From: Photobacterium sp. JCM 19050
GTDB taxonomy: Bacteria > Pseudomonadota > Gammaproteobacteria > Enterobacterales > Vibrionaceae
NCBI GenBank assembly: GCA_001310455.1
Contig: BAXG01000002.1
Span: 1-64,000, forward strand
Reading direction: 5' to 3'
Length of the DNA: 64,000 nt
The notes under the pieces: generated by a model
The model's input: only the letters and a program-made list of their open reading frames with translations
Databases searched by the model: none
What the model was told of the DNA's origin: nothing
Program-made: the position numbers and the translations under genes
Shown here: positions 9,179 to 20,875 of the stretch, in pieces
Numbering within the stretch: position 1 is the first letter of the stretch
How the letters are laid out: every line of letters begins with the position of its first letter

Positions 9179-10798
9179 TCAGGTCTTAGGACGGATTGTG
9201 AACTTTTGTACCTGAGCCAGTGTGTCCTTGCTGAGCTCGGCAACGTCTTCGCTCAAACCAAGACTCTGCTCGCTGGCCAGTCGGGTTTCGGAAAACACAT
9301 CGTTAATACTTGCCATATTACGTGCAATTTCCTCCGCAGCACTGGATTGCTGGGTGGAAGAGGCGGCAATTTGCAGGTTCATCGATTGCAATTCCCCAAT
9401 CAATGACACCAGTTCTCGCATATTGGCTTCCACCGTTTTAGCCTGCTCCAGGCTCTCAGCGGTTTGCTGGGTACCAGATTTCATCCGGGTCACCGCATTT
9501 TGTGAACTTGCCTGAAGTTCATTAATGATATCGGTAATTTGTTCTGTTGACTCCCGGGTAGAATGGGCGAGTTTTCTTACTTCATCCGCGACCACTGCAA
9601 ACCCGCGCCCGGCTTCTCCGGCCCTGGCTGCTTCGATGGCAGCATTGAGAGCCAGCAGGTTAGTTTGTTCAGAAATGTTGTTAATTACGGTGACCACTTC
9701 ACCGATTTTGTCCGTGTTTTGAGCCAGTTTCTCTATGGTCTGGGCGCTGTGATGGATATCGCTGTCCACGGTGGTGAACTGGCTGATGGCGATGTCGAGC
9801 GAGGTGCTGGCCGTTTCCAGCATTCTAGTGGCTTTCTGTGCATCTTCAGAGGCAATATGTGTGCTGTTTTCTACCTCTTTAACCGAAGACGACATTTCCT
9901 CCATCGCACTGGCCGCAGAGTCTACATCCAGGCTCTGTTTCTGAATTCCCTGCGTAGAGGTATTCGCCAGCGTGGTCATGGTCTGGCTGTTTGCATCCAG
10001 TTTTTTGGCCCCTTTTTCAATTCGTTGCAGCAGTTCGCAAAGATTATTAAGCGCCGTGTTGAGGTGTTCCCCCATCTGGCCGATTTCGTCCTGTGATGTC
10101 ATTGTGGCGCGGGGAGTGAGGTCGCCCGTGGATACCGCTTTCAACACGCCTTTCATGGATTTCACCGGTTTGATCAGTTGAATACTGATCCGCCAGGCAA
10201 GAAGTATCAAAATAAGCGCCATTGCCAGAGTCAGTAATCCAGATTTGATGGCGTTGGAAATAACATCGTTGCGGATGTCATCAATGTAAATGCCTGTCCC
10301 TGCAATGATTCCCCATGGCGCAAAACGTTTGACGACGCTGACCTTTTCAATTGGCACGTCACTGCCGGGTTTTTGGAAAACGTAGGAATCGAAGGCAACC
10401 GATGGGGAACGCTGGATGGCGTTTCGTAAAGAAACCAGGACATTTTTCCCGTTCGAGTCTCTAAAGGTTGAGAAATCAGTATTTCGAAGGGAAGCGGTGC
10501 CGACAATCATTTTGTCACTGTCATCAATGGCAAAAAAGTAGCCACTTTTCCCGAACTTCATACCCTGCAAAACTTCGAGCGCCCGGGATTTTGCGTCTTC
10601 TGTTCCCTCTTTATGGGCCGTTTCTAATACATGCCAGGCAATTTCGAGTTTTTCGTGGATATGTCGTTTCCGCTCTTCCAGTATCTCGTGATAGTGGTTC
10701 ACGTTTTGGATTACGGTGAGCGCTACAAGTCCCAAGACCGCAAGCCCCACAATAATCAGTAATTTATTCCTTATAGCAAGGTTTCTAACCAGTTCCAT
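9179..10798 (-). CDS. Methyl-accepting chemotaxis protein with a periplasmic Cache domain
   Basis: A protein of about 539 residues. A TM helix lies at roughly residues 10-30, followed by a periplasmic single-Cache sensor ([16 protein letters not shown] and [15 protein letters not shown]), a second TM helix near residue 190, a HAMP domain with [16 protein letters not shown], and a long coiled-coil signalling domain. The highly conserved tip that binds CheA/CheW is intact ([20 protein letters not shown] and [15 protein letters not shown]). I chose the ATG at 10798 because GGAG lies eight bases upstream. It lacks a C-terminal CheR-docking pentapeptide. The ligand is unknown; single-Cache receptors of this type often bind small organic acids. 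The gene is intact, unlike recC and recB on either side. Confidence 0.92.
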   Translation of the reverse strand: MELVRNLAIRNKLLIIVGLAVLGLVALTVIQNVNHYHEILEERKRHIHEKLEIAWHVLETAHKEGTEDAKSRALEVLQGMKFGKSGYFFAIDDSDKMIVGTASLRNTDFSTFRDSNGKNVLVSLRNAIQRSPSVAFDSYVFQKPGSDVPIEKVSVVKRFAPWGIIAGTGIYIDDIRNDVISNAIKSGLLTLAMALILILLAWRISIQLIKPVKSMKGVLKAVSTGDLTPRATMTSQDEIGQMGEHLNTALNNLCELLQRIEKGAKKLDANSQTMTTLANTSTQGIQKQSLDVDSAASAMEEMSSSVKEVENSTHIASEDAQKATRMLETASTSLDIAISQFTTVDSDIHHSAQTIEKLAQNTDKIGEVVTVINNISEQTNLLALNAAIEAARAGEAGRGFAVVADEVRKLAHSTRESTEQITDIINELQASSQNAVTRMKSGTQQTAESLEQAKTVEANMRELVSLIGELQSMNLQIAASSTQQSSAAEEIARNMASINDVFSETRLASEQSLGLSEDVAELSKDTLAQVQKFTIRPKT

Positions 10799-11010
10799 GT
10801 TGGTCACTCCAAACTGACGCCAATAATTATCACTATCGTTATAGTTCTAAGTAATAATACAGTTTCTCAATTTTGTTAACATCTCATGTGTAAAATTTTT
10901 TATTAATTATCAATCACTTGCATAAACTGGTTTCATAGTGAGCCTCGTGGGTGGGCGAGAGTGCCAAGTGATTGATACAATGGGGTATCCAGTATTTCGG
11001 AATGGACAAT

Positions 11011-14000
11011 ATGCAGGTTCAAGCGCTTGATCCTATGACATTTCCCCTACATGGTGCCCGGCTGATTGAACCTCGGCAGGTACCGGGAAAACCTTCACTC
11101 TGGCTGCACTCTATTTACGCCTACTTCTGGGGCATGGCAGTGATGGCTCGGCGTTTGAAAGGCCGCTGGGCGTGGGTGAAATCCTTGTTGTTACCTTTAC
11201 CGAGGCGGCAACGCAGGAACTTCGTGACCGTATTCGTGCCCGTATTCACCAGGCGCGGATGGCGTTTATTCAGGGAGTTTCTGAGGATCCGGTTATCAGT
11301 GCGCTTCTTTCCTCGGTTGAAGACCACAAAACAGCGGCAAATCTGTTGCTTCAGGCTGAACAACAGATGGATGAGGCGGCGGTGTATACCATTCATGGTT
11401 TTTGCCAGCGAATGCTGACCCAGAATGCCTTTGAATCCGGCAGCCTGTTCAACCAGCAGTTTGTGACGGATGAGCAACCTCTCCGGCTTCAGGCCGTCGC
11501 GGATTTCTGGCGACGCCATTTCTACCCGCTACCTCAGGCGCTTGCTCCGTGATTCGTGGTCTCTGGTCTTCGCCGGAGAAATTGCTGGCAGATGTTTCCC
11601 CCTACCTTTCCGGGCCGCCGGTAAATATCGCTGCACCTGAAATTGAAGGGTCACTGGAGAACCTGCATCAACAGCAGATTTCGCGTATCGACGCGTTGAA
11701 AGCATCCTGGCGCGAAGCATCCCCTGATCTTGAAGGCTTGATAACAGCCTCCGGGGTGGACAAGCGCAGCTACAGCAAAAAGAACCTGCCGAACTGGTTA
11801 AATGCCGTTGGGACCTGGGCGGGCTCAGAGACTTCTGACTACAGCTACCCGGATGCGCTGGAGAAATTCAGCCAGCCAGTTCTGAATGAGAAAACCAAAA
11901 AAGGCGAGCCTCCGGTTCATGCTGTGTTTTCTGATATTGCCGCGTTCCTTACATCACCGCCGGGTATCCGGGAGGCGGTAACAGCATGGGCAATCCGGGA
12001 GACCCGTATTTTACTGGCGCAGGAAAAGCGCCGGCAGGGTTGGTTATCATTTGATGACCTGCTTTCCCGTTTGGCCGGGGCGCTTAGACAGCCTCAGGGC
12101 GAGGTTTTGGCAGAGCGCCTTCGAAGTGCGTTCCCCGTTGCAATGATCGACGAATTCCAGGATACCGACCCGCTCCAGTACCAGATATTCAGTGATGTTT
12201 ATCTTGGGCAACTGTCCTGTGGCCTCTTTATGATTGGTGACCCCAAGCAGGCGATTTATGCTTTCCGGGGGGCAGATATTTTCACCTATATCCATGCCAG
12301 ACGGCAGGTGCGGGATCACTACAACCTCGGGACAAACTGGCGTTCAGGTAAGGCGGTAGTGGAGGCGGTGAATGCGGTGTTTGAGGTGTCGGATAACCCG
12401 TTTATTTACCAACAGGACATCCCGTTTATTCCGGTTGATCCGGCTCCCGGTTCAGAAAACCGGGGTTGGCAGTCGGCCGGTGAAAACCAGCCTGCGTTGA
12501 CCTTCTGGTTCCCTGATGAGGCGGAAGCTGTCACCAAAGGGGAGTATTTCTCCGTGATGGCAGATGCAACCGCTGCTCAGACGCAACTCTTGCTTGAAGG
12601 TGGACGTGATGGGACGGCGATGGTTGATGTGAAAGCCGGGAAACAGCGCCCGGTCCGGCCATCAGATATTGCCGTCCTGGTTCGTACCGGCAGGGAAGCG
12701 ACGCTTGTTCGTGATGCTCTGTCAAAGCAGGGGATAGCCAGTGTCTACCTTTCAAACCGGGACAGTGTTTTTTCAAGCCCGGTGGCGACAGATATTCTGC
12801 GAATTCTGACGGCTGCCCTGATGCCGGATAACGAAAGCTACCTGCGCGCGGCACTGGCAACTGCCCTTTTTGCTCACACCGCGCAAGAGCTGGACCAGCT
12901 TAACCATGATGAAGCGAGCTGGGAAAAGGCCGTGGTGGCGTTCACCCGTTACCGTCAGCTCTGGCAGGGCCGGGGCGTGCTCCCGATGCTCCGCAACCTG
13001 ATAGGCCAGCGCAAGATCGCAGAGCGGCTTTTGCGTAGTTTAGACGGTGAACGTCAACTGACAGACCTTTTGCATGTTGGAGAGCTTCTCCAGCAGGCAA
13101 GCCAGGAGCTGGACAGTGACCACGCACTGGTACGCTGGCTGTCAGACCGGATTGCCGAGCCAAACGGCAATGCGGAGGAGCAGCAGGTTCGTCTTGAATC
13201 AGAGCGGGAATTGGTGCAAATCGTCACCATCCACAAATCCAAGGGGCTGGAGTATCCCTTTGTGATGCTGCCGTTTATCTGTAGTTTCCGGGGTAGTGAA
13301 CGTCCGTTTTACCACGACGAACAAAATGAGCCGGTACTGGCACTGAATGAATCAGATGAGGCGAAAGAAAAAGCAGAGCAAGAGCGCCTGGCTGAAGACC
13401 TTCGCCTGCTTTACGTTGCGCTGACCCGGGCTGTATATGGCTGCTTTGCTGGTATCGCGCCGCTGAAGGCCGGCCGCGGTGCATCAGCGCAGACGTCTGC
13501 CCATCAGTGTGCGATTGGTTACCTGCTGCAAAACGGAGAGGCCGGTGATGCCGCCCTGCTCCAAGCCGGGTTGGGCAAGCTGGTTTCAGCAACGATGGCC
13601 ATCAGTGTGCCGCCTTCCCCGGTTGCGCACCGCTGGCAACCGGCCGAAGATGAACAGGAGCCATTACATGCATCGGTCTTTGATAACCAGATTGACCGGC
13701 GCTGGCTGTTGACCAGTTATTCCAGCCTGCTGCGACAGGGCCACAGCCAAGATCCGGCATTGGCAACGCCGGCATTTGATGTCGACGGTGCGGATGTCCT
13801 CGAAAGTGATGATGTGGAAGAGGAAACGGTTCGGGATATCTTCCATTTCCCGAGAGGTGCTCGCCCGGGTACGTTCCTGCATACGTTGTTTGAACGCATT
13901 GATTTCGGCCTGGATATGGCCGGAAATGAAGCCTCAGAGACGATTCTTCAGCAACTGGCACTGGAAAACTACGAGCCTGAGTGGCTGCCTGTCCTCAGTA

Positions 14001-14559
14001 AAATGATGACGGATGTGCTGCATACACCGCTGGACGGGGAGGCGCTGAAACTTGCTGACATTCCGGCAGCGCAGCGTCTGACCGAGCTTGAATTTGTGAT
14101 GGAAATCGACAGCCTGAACGCCACCCGGCTTAACCCGGTACTGGCAAAGTATGACCCGCTTTCTGCCCGTGCGGGTACGCTGGAATTCAATACGGTTTCC
14201 GGCATGCTCAAGGGTTTTATCGACCTGGTGTTTGAATACCAGGGGCGCTATTACGTGCTGGACTGGAAATCTAACTACCTTGCCCTCAGCCGCAGGATTA
14301 CCACCCGGATGCGATGGCCCAAGCCATGATTGAACACCGGTATGATTTCCAGTACCACATCTACTCATTGGCGCTGCACCGCTTCTTGCAAAGCCGGATT
14401 CTTGATTACGATTACGACACCCATTTTGGCGGTGTGTATTATCTGTTCCTGCGTGGTATCGACGGCCAGAAGATAGATACTGGTCTTCAGGGGATCTTTG
14501 CTATCCGGCCGGAAAAAGCCTTGATTGAAGAACTGGAGGAGGTTTTCCGTGGCCAGTAA
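11011..14559 (+). CDS. recB: Exodeoxyribonuclease V beta subunit RecB (three single-base deletions)
   Basis: RecB is the 3'-5' helicase and nuclease subunit of RecBCD. Helicase landmarks include VTFTEAATQELRDRIRARIH, AVYTIHGFCQRML, MIDEFQDTDPLQYQIF and VTIHKSKGLEYPFV. The C-terminal nuclease motif is YVLDWKSNYL with the catalytic D-x-K. Single-base deletions near 11069, 11547 and 14292 break the frame; the first destroys the Walker A sequence, which reads ASAGTGKT once a G is restored. Repaired length is about 1183 residues. I start at the ATG at 11011 (MQVQALDPMTF), with CGGA nine bases upstream; an ATG at 11002 is an alternative. It overlaps recD by 11 bases. Confidence 0.93.
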
Positions 14560-16561
14560 TGTTGCTATCACTTCCAGTGAATTTACCCCTTTAGACACAT
14601 TGTCGGCATCCGGTGCGTTCCGGCCGCTCGATATTCAGTTCGCCAAGTTTATTGCAACCCAGGAAACAGCGGCTGAAAAGAATGTGGTTGCTGTGTTTGC
14701 CGCCCTTGTTAGTCATGAATTGGCAAGCGGGCATGTGTGTGTCGACCTTGCTGCTGCCCGTCACCATCGTTTATGGAGCAAGCCAGATATGGCAGCGCTC
14801 GGGCACTGGCTGTTCAGTGAGGAAAATCTGGCATCACTCAACCTGGCCGTCACGGTTTCAGATGGTTCAAAGGCAACGCCCCTGGTATTGGAAGATGGCC
14901 GCCTTTATCTGTACCGCTACTGGCAGTATGAGAAAGACGTTGCCTCACTGATTCACCGGCTGGGACGTCCTCAGGCCGTCCAGGATGAAAAACGGGCGCT
15001 GCTCGACAGCCTCTTTACACCACCATTTGAGATGCTGCTGGCGCAGGCCGGGCAGTACCAGGATAGAACGGACGCAGAGGTTCAGGATTATCTTGCAGAC
15101 GCGCTGGATATCGTGGATGGCGCGCAAATTGACTGGTCTGCCGCCATTTATGCGTTCCGCAATGGCGAAAGCCTTTCTGCACATGTTCCGGTCAGTGCCT
15201 GCCTGAACTGGCAGAAAGTGGCTGCCGCAGTGGCGTTGACCCGGCGTTTTACTGTGATTTCCGGTGGCCCGGGAACGGGCAAGACCACCACAGTAGCAAG
15301 GCTGCTCGCTGCGTTGGTGAGCCATGAAGACATTCCGCCGGTTATTAAGCTGGTGGCACCGACCGGGAAAGCGGCCAACCGTCTGACTGAATCTATCGGC
15401 AATGCTGTGAAGTCCCTGCCTGTCAGTGACGAAGTGCGCGCCAATATACCTGTTCAGGCCAGTACCATACACCGCTTGCTTGGCGCCGTCCCCCAGCGGG
15501 TCGGGTTCAGGCACAATGCCCGCAACAGGCTCCACCTCGATATCCTGATTGTCGATGAGGCGTCCATGGTTGACCAGCCCCTGATGGCATCACTGCTGGC
15601 GGCGTTACCCGATAAAGCGCGGGTGATTTTGCTCGGTGACAAAGACCAGTTGGCCTCCGTGGAAGCGGGTGCCGTGCTGGGGGATATTTGCCAGTTTGTG
15701 GATGATGGATTCAGCGAGCGGCAGGCGAAAACCATCGGCGAGCTGACCGGGTACAACCTGTCTGCGTTTAACGCTGGCCGGTATCCGGTGAGTGATGGTC
15801 TGTGTCTTCTGCGAAAAAGCTACCGCTTCCATGCCCGCTCGGGTATCGGGCAGCTTGCTTATGCCATTAATGACGGACAGGCCGGAAAGGTCGCGTCGGT
15901 CTTCGAGGTCGGCTTTGAGGACATCGCCTACCGGGAAATGGATGCAGATGCTTATCAGGCAGCCATTGAACTGGTCGTTGATGGTTACCGGCCATACCTT
16001 AACCTGCTGAAAGCTAACGCAGAGCCGGAAATGGTGCTGGAAGCCTTCGCCCGTTGCCGGTTGCTTTGTGCACTGACAGAGGGACCATTTGGTGTGGCCG
16101 GGCTTAACCGCAGGATTGAGAACGCTCTGGTATCCAAAGGGCTTTTGAAGCCCGGGGAAGAGCTGTTTTATCCCGGTCGCCCTGTGATGGTGGTACAGAA
16201 TGACCACGGTGTTGGGCTGTACAACGGTGATATCGGCATAACGGTGATGACGGAAAATGGCCTTCGGGTGATGTTTGACCAGCCGGACGGAACGGTGCGC
16301 GCGGTGTTACCAAGCCGGCTTCCGCCGCATCAAACCGCGTTTGCTATGACCATCCACAAATCCCAGGGGTCAGAATTCGATAACGTGGTGATGGTGATGC
16401 CGACGGAGTTCTCCCCAGTTATCTGCCGGGAGCTGATTTATACCGGTGTTACGCGAGCTAAAAAACGGCTGGATATCTTTGCAGGCAGGAAAGTGTTTGA
16501 AAAAGGGATCCGCGAGCGGGTTGAGCGTTATACCGGGTTGGCATCACTGTTGGCGAAATAG
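14549..16561 (+). CDS. recD: Exodeoxyribonuclease V alpha subunit RecD
   Basis: RecD is the 5'-3' superfamily 1B helicase of RecBCD. The 670-residue intact frame has Walker A (SGGPGTGKTTTVARLLAAL), Walker B (LDILIVDEASMVDQPLM), the GDKDQLASVEAGAVLGDI motif and the C-terminal FAMTIHKSQGSEFDNVV and YTGVTRAKKRL motifs. The start is the GTG at 14549: GGAGGAGG ends six bases before it, and it overlaps the recB stop, so translation of the two is probably coupled. A terminator follows the stop. Confidence 0.95.
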   Translation: MASNVAITSSEFTPLDTLSASGAFRPLDIQFAKFIATQETAAEKNVVAVFAALVSHELASGHVCVDLAAARHHRLWSKPDMAALGHWLFSEENLASLNLAVTVSDGSKATPLVLEDGRLYLYRYWQYEKDVASLIHRLGRPQAVQDEKRALLDSLFTPPFEMLLAQAGQYQDRTDAEVQDYLADALDIVDGAQIDWSAAIYAFRNGESLSAHVPVSACLNWQKVAAAVALTRRFTVISGGPGTGKTTTVARLLAALVSHEDIPPVIKLVAPTGKAANRLTESIGNAVKSLPVSDEVRANIPVQASTIHRLLGAVPQRVGFRHNARNRLHLDILIVDEASMVDQPLMASLLAALPDKARVILLGDKDQLASVEAGAVLGDICQFVDDGFSERQAKTIGELTGYNLSAFNAGRYPVSDGLCLLRKSYRFHARSGIGQLAYAINDGQAGKVASVFEVGFEDIAYREMDADAYQAAIELVVDGYRPYLNLLKANAEPEMVLEAFARCRLLCALTEGPFGVAGLNRRIENALVSKGLLKPGEELFYPGRPVMVVQNDHGVGLYNGDIGITVMTENGLRVMFDQPDGTVRAVLPSRLPPHQTAFAMTIHKSQGSEFDNVVMVMPTEFSPVICRELIYTGVTRAKKRLDIFAGRKVFEKGIRERVERYTGLASLLAK

Positions 16562-16571
16562 TTGAAAGCTT

Positions 16572-16609
16572 TGCGTGGTGAGTATGGTTACCCGCCACGC
16601 AGTTTTTTG
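16572..16609 (+). terminator. Rho-independent terminator after recD
   Basis: TGCGTGG ... CCACGCA stem with a 16-nt loop and a TTTTTTG tract. The T-run lies against the 3' end of the convergent smp gene. Confidence 0.75.
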
Positions 16610-16611
16610 TT

Positions 16612-17231
16612 TTAGCTGAAAGCCTTTCCGCCAAACATCTTCTTACGGAAGCTGAACCCGAATATCGCACCAATCACCAGTGCAGCGATAATGATGGTAC
16701 GGACCGCTTGGTACCGTGGTCTAGGTAGGCATCTGCATCGTTAAGCAGGTTCCCCTGTTCCAGCGTTATGCGCAAAAATCCCAGCAACTGGTGGTTGCCG
16801 GCAATAGGCTCAATGATTTGCTTGCGGCCAAAACTGGCAATGGAAAGCGGTGTCGCAAGACCAGTAACCTGCTCAAGCGGCATGGCATATTCTGAGCGGA
16901 TAAGTGCCCGTCCGGACGCATCGTAAATGGTGGCGTCAAGGATAAGCGGCTCGTTACTCAGGTTATCAACCAATATCTGCAGGGCGTCATGATCGCCGGC
17001 AGAGAGAAAGTTAAACGCGGTCAGGGCGGACTGACGGATTGCCAGGCGCTCAAGGACATCCGCCTTTTCATGAAGGTAGCTGTGGTTGCGGATATTGACC
17101 CGGCTGCTGTAGTCATACATCACAAAAATAGAAACAGCGGCCACTATCACCATGGTGATTTGCCAGAGTCGTTTTAGGCGTTGTCGGGTCTGATGGCGCA
17201 TGATGAACAGAATTTGCTGACAGGATTTCAC
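16612..17231 (-). CDS. smp: Smp/AhpA-type membrane protein upstream of serB (frameshifted near its C terminus)
   Basis: A bitopic membrane protein of the SMP (YtjB) family. An N-terminal TM helix (TMVIVAAVSIFVMYDYSS) is followed by an extracytoplasmic domain with EPLILDATIYDASGRALIRS and QIIEPIAGNHQLLGFLRITL, the conserved family blocks. The frame breaks near 16710: AAGCGG for AAGGCGG. With the G restored, the chain continues through a second TM helix (TIIIAALVIGAIFGFSF) and ends GGKAFS. It is divergent from serB, the arrangement known from E. coli smp-serB. The start is uncertain (GTG at 17231 or ATG at 17201). The molecular role is unknown. Confidence 0.8.
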
Positions 17232-17291
17232 ATATTGCTTTGATACCCTTTAAAATGCAACCAGCCAGATAATGAAAGGAATGTTGGATTC

Positions 17292-18265
17292 ATGGATTTG
17301 ATTAAGCCCCTTGCAATACGTAAGCACACCGCGCTGAGCAAGCGCTTCCCTGAGGCTGCAACCTGCCTCAGCATGCCAAAGCGCACGCTGACTGGGTAGT
17401 GTTTGGCCCGCACCTGTCCCCGCTCCAGTTTGATGATATGGCGTTTTACCTTGGTGAAATGCCGGAGATTGTGTCCGCCTGGAAGGTGGGAAATTACGAT
17501 GTCGCAGCAATCCGTGGTGAATTTACCCAAGAGGTCATTACCATCTGTGATGCTCTGGGGTTGGATTGCGCCGCACTGGCTGACCTTCCCCAGTTGTCCC
17601 GCCCGGGGCTGGCAGTATTTGATATGGACTCCACCGCCATCCAGATTGAATGTATTGATGAAATCGCGGTGCTGGCCGGCGTGGGTGAGCAGGTGGCACA
17701 AGTGACTGAGCGTGCGATGCAAGGCGAGCTCGATTTTGAGCAAAGCCTTCGCCAGCGTGTGGGAACCCTGAAAGATGCTGATGAAAGCATTCTGTCTGAA
17801 GTGCGTGCCTCATTGCCGTTAATGCCTGAAATGGCCGAGTTGGTCAGCGCCCTGCACCGGTTTGGCTGGAAGGTGGCCATAGCATCCGGGGGCTTTACCT
17901 ATTTTTCTGATCACCTGAAAGCCCTGCTTAGCCTGGACTACGCCGAGTCCAACCAGCTTGAAATCATCAGTGGCAAACTGACCGGACAGGTGCTTGGCGG
18001 GGTGGTGGATGCCCAGCGAAAGGCGGATGTCCTCAATGAGCTGGCCGAGAAATGGGATATCGAGCCCTACAACACTATCGCTGTGGGAGACGGAGCTAAC
18101 GACCTTAAAATGATGTCGGCGGCTGGTCTGGGTATTGCTTATCATGCCAAGCCAAAAGTTCAGGAGCAGGCTCAGGTGGCGATCCGGCATGCCGACTTAG
18201 GCGGTGTACTGTGTGTGCTTTCGGCCTCATTGTTGCCACAGGGTTTAAGCTGGAAAAATCAGTAG
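17292..18265 (+). CDS. serB: Phosphoserine phosphatase (frameshifted near its N terminus)
   Basis: SerB catalyses the last step of serine synthesis, phosphoserine to serine. HAD-family motifs are clear: AVFDMDSTAIQIECIDEIA (nucleophile Asp in DMDST), ASGGFTYFSDHL and AVGDGANDLKMM. An N-terminal extension as in Vibrio SerB precedes the HAD core. Translation from the ATG at 17292 runs MDLIKPLAIRKHTALSKRFP and breaks near 17379; one base restored joins it to KAHADWVVFGPHLSPLQF, giving about 324 residues. It is divergent from smp and convergent with the double-PilZ gene across a terminator. Confidence 0.93.
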
Positions 18266-18302
18266 CGGGTTTAGAACCCGGCTTGAAAAGCGCTCTGAAA
18301 CA

Positions 18303-18331
18303 AAAGAAGCAGGCATCGGGACTGCTTCTTT
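18303..18331. terminator. Bidirectional terminator between serB and the double-PilZ gene
   Basis: A perfect 10-bp stem, AAAGAAGCAG / CTGCTTCTTT, with a 9-nt loop, placed between convergent genes; the A/T-rich stem ends supply U-tracts in both directions. Confidence 0.85.
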
Positions 18332-18349
18332 GCATTTGGACAGGTGTTG

Positions 18350-20681
18350 CTAAATTTCAAGCCTGAGCAGCAGCTCATCGGTGACATCACTGAACTCGGC
18401 ATAGGCGGCGAGGTCGGCAAATTGCCCTTCCAGCTGTTTTGCCCTGTGGGTAGCAAACTGCAAAAGCTCCCCGAACAGTTTGCTTTCGATATACCGGGTG
18501 CCGTCATCAATTCGTTGAACCCTGTTACGCAGAGCAAAGAACTTTCCGGATTGGCGGGAATGGGTGATAAAGGCAATGCGCTCAATATCGGTTTCGAAAT
18601 CCTGAGGCGTCAGGCAGCGAAGCTTTTTGAGTTTGTCATTTTTGAACATGGCATGGATATAGTATTCATGCTCCACATTGCTTGCCGGGGCAACTTTGCG
18701 GAACAGGCTGCCGATACGGGCATTAAGCTTGCCCGAATAAAGCGGTGCCAGGGAAAGACTGTGGTTGCCGGATGCCTGTTCAAGAAGCCGGTTAATGGTG
18801 GGCAGGGGTACGTTTATCCCGCAGTAAGGCATACTGATCTGGTTGTGGTGCCTTGCCATAAAATACGGCGTCACAGAAAGCCGGGTCAGCATCAGGTAAT
18901 GCATTGCGCGGATAAATGCGGGCTCCAGTAATTCCTCATGATCTTTTTCCAGCTTTGCCTCATTGTGTTTAATGAGGCGCTCCAGGTAGTGCTGGCGCAT
19001 TTCAGTCTGGGTATTACTCTGCATTTGAAGCTGCACTTCCTGACGGTCCACCCCCACCCGGATAACGGTATAGGGAACGTTTTTGAGCGGGGATTTAGGG
19101 TCAAGCCTGACCAGGTCGGAATAGTTGATACTGACGACATCTCCGCGAACAAGCGCACACTTTTCATCCAGCCTTACGTTCAGACCCAGCGTTGAAAAAT
19201 CCACAGTAATCGCGGTAAGGGCCGAGTCGTCCGGCTGCTTCATTTCCAGTTTTGTTTTGAACTTGTAGCGTGGCTCCTGTCGCTGGGGCTGGAAATTTGA
19301 TGCGTGGGCCTCTATCCCGCTGCGGGGAGCGCGAATGCACAAAATGGTTCAGGGTGTTGGCTGAGAGCTTAGGGCGCGGGACTTTCAGGTAATCTTTTTT
19401 TGCACCTTCGTTAGTAATGTCATGAACCAGCGCGAGGTGGCAGATATGGCCGATTTCTTCATACTTAGCCGGTGCGACATCGCGCAGTTTCTCCTGATCT
19501 GCATCTTCAATGCGCGAAAGCGTAATGCGCAAAACCCGCCAGCTATCCCGGTTTGCTCCCAAATGCCAGAAGAGCCGGCGTTCATCCGGGTTCAGCTCGT
19601 TGTGGCAGGCAGAGTAGAAATAGGTGCGCCCTTTGTGGTTATGGGTGAAGCAGTAAACCAGCACGTTCGCAGAACCGGTTTTCTGCCAGCTTGCCAGACG
19701 TTCCTCTGAAAACAGGTGATGCATCATCGAGAGGTTGAGTTCGTCGTGCCAGTAGTGCCAGAGATCCCTGTTGTGATCGGTGAGCAGGCACCAAGACGGT
19801 GTGCTGTCAGTAAAGAAAACCGGCAGGATTTCAGTGTTATCGAGGAACCCGTTCTCCAGGCTTTGGGTGACACAGGATGAGAATTTGTGCTCGTTGTCGG
19901 TTTTGGCCTGTTTCAGGTGCCACATCCGGCTGATAAGGCGGGTGATGACATCGGTATCCGTAAGCAGGAGAACCCGCATCAGGACGTAGCTGCTGTCGCC
20001 GGATTCAGGGGTGTCGATACCAATGATCTTGTACTCAAGATCGTCAAGGGGCAGGTCGCCACTGATTTCTTTGTCCAGTTCTGTAAAGCGGACGATGAGC
20101 GATGACCCCAAGTTGTAATCAAATGCTGAGGGGATCTTAATGCGCGCCCCGGACCCGGAAAGATCGACCGTTGAACCGTGAACGGTATTGCCATCCGGAA
20201 GGGTAACTTCGATGTCAGAGGAATGCTGGATGCGGGTTTCACTGCGGGCCAGTCGAAAACCAAACCGGATTTGTGATGCAATCAGCGAGCGTTCGACATT
20301 TTGTTTGCCTGTATTGTCGCCCCCGCCATTTTTTTGCATCATGCGGTAACTGTTCGGGGTGTTGTTGAGCTCCTCAACAAGGCCGACAGTCAGTTTTCCG
20401 CCATATTCGCTGATGCGTCTGTGATAGAGGTTGAGCGCTACATCATCGAGCCAGTGTGTCATCTCTCCGAGTTTGTATTGCCGGCAATCACCGTTGACTT
20501 TTCCTCGAAGGTCCACCGGTTTGTTTACCGGTGTCATCAGCCGGTTCATCTCCATTTTGATTAACAATTTTACCGACGGCGCATCATTTGCCGTAAGGTC
20601 GGCCAGGATTTGTTCAAAATCCTTGTCGCCGTATAGTGGTAAAAGATGGTTAATCAGTGAACGATAGTCTTCCGGTTGCAT
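18350..20681 (-). CDS. Large PilZ-domain protein with two c-di-GMP-binding motifs (PlzC-like; frameshifted)
   Basis: A protein of about 777 residues once one frame break near 19300 is healed. It carries two separate PilZ signatures, each with RxxxR followed by DxSxxG: RFGFR with DLSGSG in the N-terminal half, and RQEPR with DFSTLG in the C-terminal half. PilZ domains bind cyclic di-GMP, so this is a predicted c-di-GMP receptor. No TM helix or signal is evident, so it should be cytoplasmic. Its position between serB and radA matches the large PilZ protein VC2344 (PlzC) of V. cholerae. The sequence outside the PilZ motifs is not recognisable to me; partner and output are unknown. Confidence 0.82.
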
Positions 20682-20875
20682 GTGTTACTCGCGAAAAGTT
20701 TGAATGACATCGGTATGCATCAGATAATTATCGGCAACTTGGGGAAAAAATTGAATAAACAATCACTCATCTCCCGCATTTGACGCGGTTTTTGGGATCT
20801 TGAGTAGATGATTTATTGCTAATGTAACAACATTTTTTCTGGAACGGCGTTCAAAATAATCATTTGGGGCAAAGA

